From assembly GCF_910592395.1 (NCBI RefSeq), contig NC_088318.1, positions 7,378,349-7,442,348 on the forward strand: 64,000 nucleotides of DNA, given 5' to 3'. Shown here one piece after another: positions 44,198-56,449 of this stretch (its first letter is position 1; each line of letters opens with the position of its first letter). Below the pieces are notes generated by a model, which saw only the letters and a program-made list of their open reading frames with translations, did not search any database and was not told the origin of the DNA. The stretch is from Lineus longissimus (lineage: Eukaryota; Nemertea; Pilidiophora; Heteronemertea; Lineidae). Made by a program: the position numbers and the translations under genes.

Positions 44198-45403
44198 GAC
44201 CAAGATAATGATATGCTTTTCTCTTTTTTTCCAGTCCGATAAAGATGGTGATACCACCTCAAGGTGATGCCAAGCTGGATGCAAAAGCTGACAATCCAGT
44301 CCTAGCAGATATCATCCAAAGCACTGGCTTGACTGACAGGCCAAAAGGGGAACTCTGGAAGTCATTACAAGGTAGACTTATGTTTTGTATTGTGTAAATA
44401 ATGGCCCTTGTTGTCAACTGTTCTACATCATGACAATTGTTTAAAAAGTGCTTCAAATTGCCTTGCCATCAACTGACCAAATGTGGTCTTCTTTTTTTCA
44501 GAGGGTGTTGCTGAGGTAGACAACTCTGACACTGACAGTGAGAAAACTGAACACCATACTGGTATTGATGATATTGGTCTGAGCAGAAGTATGTTAGATG
44601 AATTGGATGTTGAAATGGCAGGTATGGCATCATTTCTTGTTCACTTAATCTTTCCAAGGTAACTGCAAGATGATAATTGATTATTAGTGTCAATGGCAGT
44701 TGACTTTTATGATTGTTAACCCATGCTCTGATCACTTATTTTCAGAGATGAAAGATCTTGACCCACTACTCTCCAGCAGTCCTTTCGGTAAACATGGTGA
44801 CTCGGTAACTCGGCTCCAGGAGGTATGTAATGTAATCTCATCCTATTTAAAAGAGGATCTTGGATGCATGTGAGATTCAGTGTCACTTAGCACAATTCCA
44901 TGGGTCTGTGGTCATGTCACAACCAGCCTATGTATGAGAGATGCAGTGTAACTACAACACTTCCAGAGTCATGATCCCTGGCAGTCTTGAGCATGTCCTG
45001 AGACTAGTGTCCTTAGCCTGTAGAGACTAGTGTCCAGCTGTTTGAAGTTTATGTGAGGTGGTTAAAATTCATTGTTTCCAATTTCAGCAAAGAGAAGTTG
45101 GCCAGTATTATGCAACATACTGGACCAAAAAATTCTACATCGGCCAGATCATTTCAATAGACGAGGAAAATGCAACAACCAAACTAAAGTATCTGGAGCA
45201 AATCGGTGCAACATTTTTCAAGTGGCCAACCACACCTGACTGTGACGAAGTCGAAAATCATAGAATTTTCCATGGCCCTATTGCACTTCAACTTGCTCCT
45301 CGAGGTTACACAATCAAAGATAAAGACCTGGCAATCGTTCGTGAAAAACACTCCGCCCTTAAGAAAATACTCAAGTGAATAGAGTTGGACACTAGTCAAT
45401 ATG

Positions 45404-45680
45404 AACCATAAAGTAATGAATGTGCTGAAGAGGTTCCAATCCATGAATAATGGAAAATTTGGGTACACTTTTGTTTGAACATGATTTGGCTTGTGGAGAC
45501 ATGGGAGCACTGACGTGATACATCACAACTATTCATGTGATGCTTCAAGGCAGTGCCTCCATTTTCAGCTGGCTTGGCTTCCATGTCTCCACAAGCGAAA
45601 TTGTGGTCAAAGGTGTACCCAGATTCTCCATAATACTTTGATTGGAACCTCTTCAGCACATTCAGTACTTAATGGTTGGT
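45404..45680. repeat. Hairpin MITE-like inverted repeat
   Basis: Arms of ~85-90 bp (from GAATGTGCTGAAGAGGTTCC at 45418 and its reverse complement ending near 45665) enclose a ~75-bp loop. It lies just after the stop of the OTU-containing gene and may be in its 3' UTR. Confidence 0.75.
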
Positions 45681-47600
45681 CCCTTAGGCTACTTGAACAT
45701 CGTTCATAGTAATTTATACTGTGTCGCCTTTCACGTGTCTTGAGGTAGATCAAAATGTTGGACACATAAAATGATTTTCAAGGAGCTTAGTTATTCGGAA
45801 GTGCCACTGTAGTTGAAAGATATTTTACATCTGTTGGATTTTAGTTGTTACTGTTGGAGTTGTCTGTTAGTGTTGATGTATTAAATTTTGTTTTCTATAA
45901 AATTGGACTTGTCAGTTGTTATTTTTTGAACTCTTGAATGGTGAAAGCAATAGCAGGAAGTGTAACAAATGCATGATGAAGCCTACACTCAATATTCAGT
46001 CATGTCTGCCTTAAACCCAATGTTCTCACCATTTAGAAGGTGTAGTACAAGGTATTGGGTTTCTCACCCTTTAGAAGGTGTAGTACAAGGTATGTGTAGT
46101 GTCTAGACTTCTCTACTGGCCTCAAAATACTCTTGTGATGCTCCCTTGCCTTGATGATTGTGCAGGTACATACTGGTGATGAAAGGGTGAAAGCAACAAA
46201 ATAGAACACATTGAGACATTGTGAATATAAAGCATTTTTTCAATATCACTACACAACATATATTGTGAGGATACAATATTAAGCAAAGATTCTAGATGAA
46301 GTGTTCTACATGTAGGTAAAGAGTAGAAAGGGAAATGCAATTTACATGATATGAAATCGCAGGGAATCTGGCACCCCTCACCATCAAGGCTCAATGGGAC
46401 CTGCCTACTGGAGGTCACACTTATCCTTGTCCGAGACTTGGGACTGGCCACTCGTTCTTCATTGTCCTAATACTAGTATCTAATTTCTCAAGATTTTAGG
46501 GTTTGTTAACCAGGAATAGGATAGTGAGGTGAACGACTATAGGTAAAGGAAAACTAAAGTGCAAAAGGTTGTGCAGGCTACTACATAGGACAGACATGCA
46601 GAAGGAGTGGGTGGTTTAGTGCCAAAGAAGCATTTCTACTGTCTAACTATAGCTGGGCATTCTTACAACAATATGCATGCATTTAACACCGTGAATGAGA
46701 AATGGTCAACATGACGACGCCAAAAGTAACTAAAAGTCTATGGAACAGTCTGGTCAATGTGGCGCACAGTTTGCGATGTTACTCATCAGCGTGTTTGGAA
46801 CTGTTCAACAATGTGCATGTATGCTGGAGAAGGAATTGTGTGATTATTCCAGACGCCTGGTTTGATGTTTTTTCCCTTTTCACACCTGTAAAGGTCTTCG
46901 CCAATAAAAGTTCTGTCAATGTTACTAACAGCATGTGTTTTGCCTTCACCTGAGCCTCATAGAAAGGTGTTTTATCATCTGGGACTTGCTTCTTTTCATT
47001 TGTGATGATGTAGATGAATTTATCTCAGAATAATCCACCCAATTGTCGATAGAATGAGGTAAATGATACCGAGTTGTAACTCGTCGATGTTCGCACTGCA
47101 ATTTTTTTTGCAGTTACTGATTGTGGTGATATTGTGAATGTTCACATAATAATATAATTTTTCATCAATGCAGGTATGGTGGTTGACATTTTTTGTTTAT
47201 CTACAACAAATGCAATTCATACGCTGGGCTTCCAAAAATGTGATTTATGTCAACGTTACTCACACCCAGTTTCTGCCACAGATTTAAAATTGCAAACCCC
47301 CCTTTCAGAACGATTTTTGTTGAACATGAAACACTTGCAGGTGTTTCTTAATGCAGTAAATTTTTCTCTTCTACTTTCAGTATCTAAAACAAAAACACGA
47401 ATCATTCTGATATACTTCATGTCAATGTTACTAACGGCCACTCTCAGTTTTACCTGATCTGGTTACCTATCCATCAATATTTTATATTGGGCCTTTCTGT
47501 AGATGCGGTATGACAATATATTTGTCCACCTTGATTCAAAATAATGATTTCTAAAAATGTAATGACATGTAACAAAGTTTACATGTACTTCGTGGAATGA
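45681..47600. other. Intergenic DNA, no supported gene
   Basis: A ~35-bp direct repeat (TTTAGAAGGTGTAGTACAAG) occurs at about 46030 and 46070. Short ORFs lack domain-like content. Confidence 0.55.
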
Positions 47601-49123
47601 CCCTCACCGAAAGGCAGTGCACTGAAAATGACTGCATCACACTGCTTTTGACTGAAACCCCCACTGCATATGACTGTCTTAGGCCTATCATTTTTTCTTA
47701 ATGTTTTAAAACCACTGATTTTGACTGAAAGACCACTGCAAAGCACTGCCACTTGCATATCATTATGAACGACGTATTTCAAAAACACTGCCTATGACTG
47801 AAAGACTACTGATTTCCACTTCTCCAACTCTGATCGAAACCCGTGGCATTTTCAACATGACTGAAAACCACTGCTTAATGACTGTTGAGATTAAGACTTG
47901 ATGGCAGTTTAAAGCAGTGGTAATTGCAGTCAAATTCAGTGTTAATTATCACCCACAATGCAACCTGAGACAGGAAGTTAGTAAGTTTAATTTGATAGTA
48001 AGAAATCATGGTAGCTCTTCATATTTCTCGATATTTACCCGAATATCAATATGAGAAGAGGGGAGTTTTAGTCAGTTTGAATTGGAACACATGAGGAGCC
48101 AAATGAATGCAAAAAGGGTAATCTAGACAGACACTGAAGTTGTATTTTCAGCAAATCAAGAAGGCTGTATAGGCCCTAGGTGTTGTAATGTATGCATACA
48201 CTGCAAGATATCTGCATGGGAGCATTAGTCAAAAGCTGATGTTGTGGGCAACAATACACATCAATCAGTCTGTTAGATCATTATTCTACAGGCCGCGTGC
48301 AGTTACTTTATTTGGACGTCAGTTTGATCTAGCTTCAATCCCTGACATCACTGACAGTAGCTTTGTGCCATGTGTTGTTTCAATTGTCTAGTAACCCCAT
48401 CTGACCACTGTCATTATGACAAAGTTTCAATGACGTAGGTCAAGGACGTGAATTTGTCATCTTTTTACTGTGTCACGTCATCATGTAATGGCGATGTCCT
48501 CTATTTGTGCAGATGATGTCATCACTGCCATATTGGACGCAAACACACCGTCTAAAATAGGACAGCAAAAGTAACAGTTGGCTAGATGTTTTTGCTTTTT
48601 CGAAAAACTTCTTTGGTTGTCATCAGCACAGGGGGGTCAGGTCCCCCAACCTCTCTCGGCATCGGGCCTGCATGCCATTGAATAAATTATTCATATTAAC
48701 ACTGAAAATGACTGCTCCCTCCAGGAGGTTTTGGAAATGGTAGTCAAAATCAGTGTTGTTTCAGTGTGGATTCAGTGTGCTGCGAAATATTTAAATTAAC
48801 ACTGAACCCCACTGCCAGCCCTGTGCATGATGCATAGTGGGGTGTCATTTTCAGTGTCAAAAACAGTGGAAATCAGTCAGCCTAAATATTTAAATGAGCA
48901 CTGCTTTTGACTGCCTTACCACTGATTTTGACTGTCTTACCACTGCTTATGACTCCCTAATCTCTATTTTTGATTGCTGTATAACTGTATGCTTTGGTAA
49001 CGCGTGACTGAAAAACACTCCCTGTGACTGCTTTCCACTGATTTCAACACTGCCATAAAAATGTGAGGTAACACTGCAACCTGACTGAATCCTGACTGAT
49101 ATCACACTGCTTTTCGGTGAGGG
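47601..49123. mobile_element. 1.5-kb element with CACTG/GACTG subterminal repeats
   Basis: The ends CCCTCACCGAAAGGCAGTG (left) and CACTGCTTTTCGGTGAGGG (right) are inverted repeats. About 300 bp inside each end are many short CACTGN-TTTTGACTG-type words, like transposase-binding subterminal repeats. No clear TSD and no transposase were found. The middle (47950-48690) is unique non-coding DNA. Confidence 0.65.
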
Positions 49124-51998
49124 GACCCATATGTTACAAACATCCAAATGAACAAAAAACCAACTTCCTCCAAAAGCTAGAATTATGAATGAACTCAATA
49201 CCAAAAGGATATGCAACCACTAATGCAGCGGTCAACATGAACCCTGTACCCCCCTGTTCAGGGGTCAACACCAACTCGACGCCGAATCGGCGGCACGTTC
49301 TGAGTGATGCTAAATTTTGCAACTGTCTTCAACCTGTCGAGTAGTCAAAATAATGAGAAAGAAAAATGGTCGACGCCGTGGGGTCAACAGAAAAGATGCA
49401 GCGCCGCAATTCTGTCGTCGCGTGATTATTTTTGAGACGACTTCCTGGCGTGCGTTTGCGAATCTGCGGCTGTCATATGGAAAGCTGGCCGAGTACAATG
49501 GCCGTGCAAGCAGATATGTATGTGTTCCGCGCATTTTACCGATCTGCGCTATCTCAGGATCCTATAATTGCGCGGCAATCTCGAGATCGCGCAAGGGAGT
49601 TGGGGTCTTGTGTGTGTTGCATGAGCCAATGTGAGATGTTGTCCTGCAAATAATATAACTGAGTTTATGTTCTCTCCGAGAATTTGCAACATCAAACTGC
49701 ATAAATTATGATGAAATATATGAAATATGGGTAGCCATTCCAACAATAATCTTCTGCACGGATCATGGGCTTGAATTCTGAGAAGTAACATCAACTTCTG
49801 CAATGTTTTATTGTATAAGGGACAGAATGAAAGAAAATGAGGACGGGAAACTTGGTGTGAAAGAAAATGGTGTCCCCTACGTAGGCCTATTACTAGTAGT
49901 AGAATTCGTTCTACAATGATTGTTCAGGGATTTATTGTTGGATTTGAGATGATGGTCAGTAAATATTGGTCAAAGTGTCATAGTGAGATCTGTTCACATT
50001 TTCAAAGGCATGGCCGCCTTAATTAGCACTGCTAATTAGGCTTCTGAGATATTGGTCAAAGTGTCATAGTGAGATATGTTCACATTATCAAAGGCATGGC
50101 CGCCTTAATTAGCACTGCTATTTAGGCTTCTGAGATGATGGTCAGTAAAATATTGGTCAAAGTGTCACAGTGAGATCTGTTCACATTATCAAAGGCATGG
50201 CCACCTTAATTAGCACTGCTAATTAGGCTTCTGAGATGATGGTCAGTAAATATTGGTCAAAGTGTCATAGTGAGATCTGTTCACAATATCAAAGGCATGG
50301 TCGCCTTAATTAGCACTACTAATTAGGCTTCTGAGATGATGGTCAGTAAATATTGGTCAAAGTGTCATAGTGATCATGTGAGAGGCCAATATTACATAAC
50401 AAAAGATAAAATGCCCTACAATACATCTCCTTTATCTTTGATCCCATTGAGGTATTATTGTGGAGGTGTTCATTTGGCTTGATTCAATTCTTATTCCTGA
50501 TAATTTCTTATATCTTAGTTATGTATATCTTTATTCATTAAGTACATCCGGATGCAAGATTACAACCAAATGTACTTGATCAATCAAAAGCATTGCTATC
50601 AGGTTGGATGTCCGTCAGCAAGCTGTGGGGGGGATAACCTGAAATATAAAACAGTCGACATTATTATCATTCACAATGAGAAGATAACATAAAAGCTTAC
50701 ATGTAGGTCTAAGTGTCTCCCTTCTCAAACGAATTCCTCTTGCATGTCTTTCAAGTACAAGGTGCAGGGCCTGGCACTTCATCACGATACAACTGAGGAA
50801 CCAAATACCATTAGACAGTCAACTTTGGCCGGGATTGAATTAATTTACTTTCAGCATCCCATAGACAGTCACATGACAGTAATGTGACTGTTGGTGTAGC
50901 AAAAACTTAGGTGAAAAATAAAGCTACCAATGCAAAGCCAAACATCATGAACATGTAAAAGTATCGTCATCCTTAAAATGCGTAATCGGCAAAAAGCGCA
51001 CGCTCACCCTTGCGCGATCTCGAGATTGCAGCGCAATTATAGGATCCTAAGAATGCGCAGCGCAATCTTAAGATAGCGCAGATCGGTAAAATGCGCGGAA
51101 CATATGCACTCCTTTTTACGCTTGATTTTAATCCTTTCCAATGGTTCTAGACACTGCGAGTGCAGATCGTTTAACTATCGATCATTACTGATTGTATTGC
51201 TGGCATAATTTATGACTGATTCGCATGTAATCTTGCCAGCTGAGTTTGAAGTTTGCGGTGTCCGCGATCCGCACGTGTGAAAGCTGTAGCCTACACACAC
51301 ATGTACTGTAAGAATGTACGTCAGATGTGTATGCTGTGTGCATTGTCTGTCTAAAGCATTCTACTTGGTTATTCCACAGAGAAGTGCACCCACCCCAGCT
51401 TTTGCTATTGAAAATTACTTTGAAATAATCCTAAGGGTGATATCTACATGGTAATCATGGTAATTGGTCCATACAGAGTGTTGAAATAATTTGGGTCCCT
51501 TTCATTTCTGACTTTTGTGGCGTTTTATATTGTCCGGAAATAGATTCAGTGTGCATCCGACAATTGAGTTCATGTGTATTACATCTTTTTTGTATGCATT
51601 CTGTATCTGTTTTCAGACATCTGTAACTGCTTCAAAAGTCACATTTTTTTGTGAAATAGTATTTCACCACCCTCTCTGGACCTCATACACATACATTCAA
51701 AGAGATTATTCATATCGCTTAATTGCAAGGATTATTGCAAAATATCGACGTGGGTGCACTTCTGTAAAATAACCCTGTACTCATCCCCACCATGTTCTGA
51801 AACTGAATTTCGCACAAGTTTTTGAGAGGCTGTTTCGCATGTTGGCATTGCCATTGATGGCATAGCTGATAGACTGATGAATGAAAATGCAAACAAGTTA
51901 GACCATTATCCTTGCATGTACGGTACTCAATCTCAACGCCCACGTCTCTTGAAAAAGTGAGGCCGGTTCACTCATTTCTTTTTGCTTTGTAATTTCAG
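49124..51998. other. Repeat-rich intergenic DNA
   Basis: It holds the tandem array at 49945-50375 and an inverted repeat of ~75 bp (49528-49602 against about 51015-51100). The arms are rich in CGCG, with the words GCGCGATCTCGAGATTG and CAATTATAGGATCCT. No exon is supported before 51999. Confidence 0.6.
49945..50375. repeat. Tandem array of ~97-bp units, about 4.5 copies
   Basis: Each unit contains TATTGGTCAAAGTGTCATAG, CAAAGGCATGGCCGCC and TTAATTAGCACTGCTAATTA (itself an imperfect palindrome). The second unit lacks the GGTCAGTAA part. Confidence 0.85.
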
Positions 51999-52075
51999 AA
52001 TGCTTTTCCGTGTATTGATAAATAATGAAAAGCACGGCCTTTCCGGAGTGAACTACGACGAAATTCTGCAAAAAG

Positions 52076-54534
52076 GTAAACAGATCTGGGCACCCTCTCT
52101 AGCTTTTGAACATTGTCATGTGTAGCGTTTTTAACGTTGCACTTTCAACATTAGGGTCGACTACAAAAATGTTTTGGGTTCGAACACAAGAAAATGAAAT
52201 GATATAACGTATAATAGGGTTTATTTGATAACGGAATATTCCAGATGTATATATAGACGATGGTTACACGTATTTCTTATATGAGCGACGAATACAGATA
52301 CCATTCAACGTTACGACGTACAATAGATACAGTACAGAGACTGGGACCACGGATTTGGTTTCGTTTGACGAGAGTTCCCACCAACACTGGTTTTCTAAAA
52401 CTCTTTCGCCCAATGTGAATCCCAGCTTTTATATCGCAAGGGAGCAACCCAGTTTGACAATTGAGACAAACGACGTATCGTAAAGACAACAATCTATATA
52501 GACGACGTATCGCACCGAGCGTGCCTTTTACGTAAAATTGTACGTTAATAACGTCACGACGTTACCACGAGCGAAACCCCTCTCTTTTGAAGAAAGCCAA
52601 ACGACGTTACTTATTTTTCTCGCGCCAACGCAACAATGGTTTTCAATCAACTCCCCGTGTCAATCAGGTGACGTCACATCCCATGCGCATTTAGATCGAG
52701 ATACATCGCGTCATTAACAGTTAATTTTTACCAAGAAGGAAACCGTAAACAATGGATAAACTGACGAAATACCGCACCACTGACTGATAACAGTTCCAAA
52801 TATCATAAGGATATCAACATTAAGGTAGTACTTTATCACCTCGTACAGGTTTTGATCGATGTTATTAAACTTTATGCACGATATAACCGATCGTAAAACG
52901 TAGCCCAAAACCTCGTGCAATATTTTCCCGGTAAAAGTTACGCCTTTTGACGAAAAACCAATCGAGCTGCCTAAAGAGGTAAATATATTTCGCAAGTCCA
53001 TAGTTACACAAAACCTCATAAGATCACATGAAAAATACCCTGACGTCGGTTCACAAGACTAAAAGTCACATACGATGTGTATATTTTTGACATTTAGAAG
53101 TTGACGAGACATCGTCGACAACTTGAAGAAAGTGAGACGGTATGACGTCATCACCAAACGACAAGTGACGGATTCGCCTTAACTTCTTTAAAATAAACAT
53201 CATGGAAGCTAATTAAAAGTAATTATTGTGCCAAAAGCCGAGTGTAAAGATATATTGACCTAAAGTCGAAAACCGCACGTATTTTAAATGCGCAGTTTTG
53301 GAATGACGAACTTTTGAAAAGGGACCGTCAACTTGACTCAGGTCCCAGGTCATTGACCCGTAGTGTAAAATACACAGTAAACAAAGATTTGTACAGCTTC
53401 CATAATGCACTTAAATTTTACCAGACGTCAAAGAATTTTAAAATAGCTCGAATAAAATTGGTATAGACACAGATAGATTTAAAAAGATGACTTAGATGAA
53501 ATGGCCAGGGCCATTGTGCTCACCTCATGTGGAGGAAAGATGGATAAAGAGCATGGTATTGTGTCATGTAGTGTTAGGTTTGATGTAGGTCCAAGCAATT
53601 ACAATTTCCCCAAAATGGCCAATTTACAGTACATTCGACCTCTGTGACCTTGAAAAGTAGGTCAAATCAAAAAAGACCCGGGTGACACATTGAATGGTTG
53701 TTAGAATTAGATGTACCTATGATATAAAATTGGTGCCAATCGGGCAAGTCATTACAAGGAATAATGGCATTTTGAAGAATTTAGGATTTGGCCCCCTCCC
53801 TGGAGGCCAAACGGCAAATCAGATCGCACCAAACTTCGGTACCTAAGATCACCTGACCAAGGGGTACATGTGTACTTAATTTGTGATCAATAGTCATTGC
53901 AGTTAAGAAACGTGCCATAGTTACGGCCTGACAGCGAATTTACGCCATTTGACCTCTGTGACCTTGACAAGAAGGTCAAATTAAAAACCTGTGTGACATA
54001 TACTGTATGGTGGTTAGATGTACCCATGATATCAAATTGGTGGCAATCGGGCAAGAAGTTAAGGAATAATCACATTTTTAAGGTTTTTGGATTTTGCCCC
54101 CTGGTGGTCAAGTGGTGAATCATATTGGACCAAACTTCGGTCCCTGAGATCACCTGACTAAGGGGTAAATGTGTACCAAATTTAGTATCAATAGTCATTG
54201 CAGTTTAGAAACGTGCCATCGTTACATCCTAACGGCCAATTTACACCATTTGACCTCAGTGACCTTGAAAAGGAGGTCAAATCAAAAACCCGGAGGATAT
54301 ATGATGCACCTTTGCTAGAAGTACCTACCATATTTTTTTCAAAATTTCCCGACTACTATTAAGGGAGATATTGCATATTTTCACTTTTAACGTTTGGCCC
54401 CCTGGTGGCCAAACCATGAAACGAATCGGACCGAAACTTGGTCTCCAAGGTGTCATTACATAAGGGTACATGTGTACCAAGTTTCAACTCAATAGCTCTA
54501 ACAGTTACGAAACGTGCCCTGCTAACGGACGACG

Positions 54535-54587
<53 letters not shown>

Positions 54588-55086
54588 ACGACGGACGCCA
54601 CGGTATGGGATAAGCTCACCTCTGCTAAGAGGTGAGCTAAAAAGGGACCTAAATGACATTATTTTAAAAATGGATGGTTAACTCCTAAAATTTACATCCA
54701 ATTCAAAACACTTTGTTAAATTAAAGAAACCTTTAAAGGAAATATTTTACAATGATGCCAAAGGCGAAAAAGGGTCAAAATCTCTACACATGTAATAATG
54801 CCAGTGTTGTTAGTTGTCCAGTGTCATCTAAATACAGCCCTGGTTATGATGAATGTATTTAATTCAGAGCCTGAGGAAATATTACATCTTTTTGATATTA
54901 CCATGTTCCAAACTGTCTGACTGCAATTTGAAAATGATCTCAAATGCACTTTGCCCAGAGCAATGCATAAACTAATGTATGTTATTCCAGTTGTTGCTGC
55001 ATATTGATGTGTTCTGTTGTATTCTGTGCAGCAAGATTTTGGAAAACCCAGTAGTTCAGTATAGGTTAAACTCATTTTACTTGCAG
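52076..55086. other. Large first intron of the CIDE-N/transposase-like gene
   Basis: 52130-53170 is unusually rich in ACGT and CGT words with undepleted CpG. The rest is mostly the repeat at 53512-54640. No exon is supported within the intron. Confidence 0.5.
53512..54640. repeat. Dispersed repeat of three ~290-bp units ending in a (GAC)n tract
   Basis: Each unit has TGACCTTGA-AAG-AGGTCAAAT, a GGCCCCCTGGTGGCCAA-type word and AGAAACGTGCC. The end has a GAC microsatellite (54528-54597) and an AGCTCACCTCTGCTAAGAGG hairpin. The left end GTGCTCACCT near 53517 is the counterpart of the right AGGTGAGC, so the whole behaves like one TIR-ended element. Repeats of this look are common in marine invertebrate genomes (recognised from memory). 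Confidence 0.65.
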
Positions 55087-55260
55087 CTTGCGAAAAGGCT
55101 GGTGCGACTGAAGGACATTTTGTCCTTTCAGATGATGGGCAAACGATAGTGGATGAGAACTTCATGGGGTCACTGCCAGGACTGACATGTCTGGAGTTTG
55201 TAAGCACTGGACCTGATTCAAGTACTCCTAATACTAGCCTAACCTCAGAAAATGAGGATG

Positions 55261-56449
55261 GTAAGTTTTCCTTTGCTTGATTGGCACTTCTTGAAAATAA
55301 GCCTATACACATTGATCAGCTGGTTAATTATATTCACCTTATGTGGCCTGATGATTGATAACCTGAAACTGAATTTCCATTTGGTTCACTAGTTAGTAGT
55401 TACAGGTCAGGAGGAATTGCTATCTTGGCCTTTGAACCTGGACCTCAGTCACGCAATAATCAGATGCGGTGCCAAAGGGGGGGGGGGCACTCCCGGCCCG
55501 TGCTCTCTATTGTTGTGAAAAATCCTTGAAATCGACCAGGATAATTTATTTAGATTCTGAATGAATTCGACCATATTTATCAACTAGGAATGCTGTCAAG
55601 AGTGTGCCTTCTCTTTCCCTCGACACTCACTGGATCCGCCCATGATCATGTCACGGAACCTTCATCGCTCAAAATACCTTCAGAGTTCGCTCTTGGATCT
55701 ACTAACTATTGGTGAACAGAGTCCAGAGTACTGCTAACTTGGGATCAACCCAGAGTTCAGTTGCACAATAATGTCACTGGGATTAGTGCTTAAAATCTCT
55801 TTGATTCTTTTTCAGTGTCAATTCTACATGCAAATGTACAGCCGCCCCGTGTGCGTATTACAGACTTCCTATCCATTTCTGAAACTGCAGCCAAGAAACT
55901 TGACAGTCAGCTACAGAAGAGAACAGCAATCTTAAACACTTCTTCTGACAAAAACAAGATGTACAACATGACAGTAAACAAGAAGTGCTATGAATTAGCA
56001 ACGGGAAACCCTGACTTGCTTGAGAGCAAGGGTACACTGCTGAAAAAAGCAAGGCATGAGGTGAGTTTCTTTCAGGAAGGAGCAAAAGCAAGGCCAGAAA
56101 ACGTTATAGAAAGGGTAAATTACTTTACTAAAAGCAAAACAAATATTTCTTGCCCCCCTCCACCTGGGGCAAAATCCTGGCAGAAACACTGAGTCTGCGA
56201 CATTCTTCTATTTTCTTTCCTTTCTTCCTTCTTCATCACCAATCTCAGATTTTGACACTTGGTGTCATGTGTGATTTTTCAAGTTGTCCTCGTTGTTAAA
56301 AGGAATCTGACAGTCGAGTGATCATGTATCGATAGGCTTCTTGTTTAAAGTGTGAATAGTACAGAAGTAAAACATTGTTCATTTAGCTATATATTTAGTA
56401 GGCAATACACTGACATTCCATTTTCATTTGTATTTGAAAATATTTTCAG
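55261..56449. other. Introns 2 and 3 of the CIDE-N/transposase-like gene
   Basis: 55261-55815 contains a run of 10 G near 55478. 56061-56449 has a pyrimidine-rich block (56203-56235). Exon 3 (55816-56060) lies between them. Confidence 0.6.

Larger units (their letters stand above)
38098..45378 (+). pseudogene. Multi-exon gene: transposase-like region plus OTU protease-like domain, interrupted by a Harbinger element
   Basis: Coding parts: 38098-38664, about 38666-39343, 41998-42438 and 42401-43302 (same exon after frameshifts), then exons 43496-43603, 43730-43849, 43992-44111, 44235-44371, 44502-44621, 44746-44822 and 45088-45378, all with GT-AG sites. The first half has a Cys-rich part (CLCQKCANCDLKL; CIERKCDSCGVARL) and RNase-H-like motifs VLVHADFAENYRC, IQFTDGCGCQYKSK and RHFFGSNHGKGACDG, typical of uncharacterised transposase-like animal proteins. 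The second half has an OTU-type cysteine protease signature, VLGDGNCLPRCGS and HWIPNHFVPV. The last exon has KKFYIGQIISIDEENATTKL. Breaks: frameshift/TGA at 38662-38664, frameshift in a Lys-rich tract near 42400-42438, and the Harbinger insertion. The first exon is not found. Confidence 0.65.

Noticed and set aside
46702-47457. ORFs of 83-93 codons between elements
   Set aside because: Hydrophobic but random-looking composition with no conserved motif or splice context.
54359-54635. Poly-Arg ORFs on both strands
   Set aside because: They are translations of the GAC microsatellite at 54528-54597, not genes.
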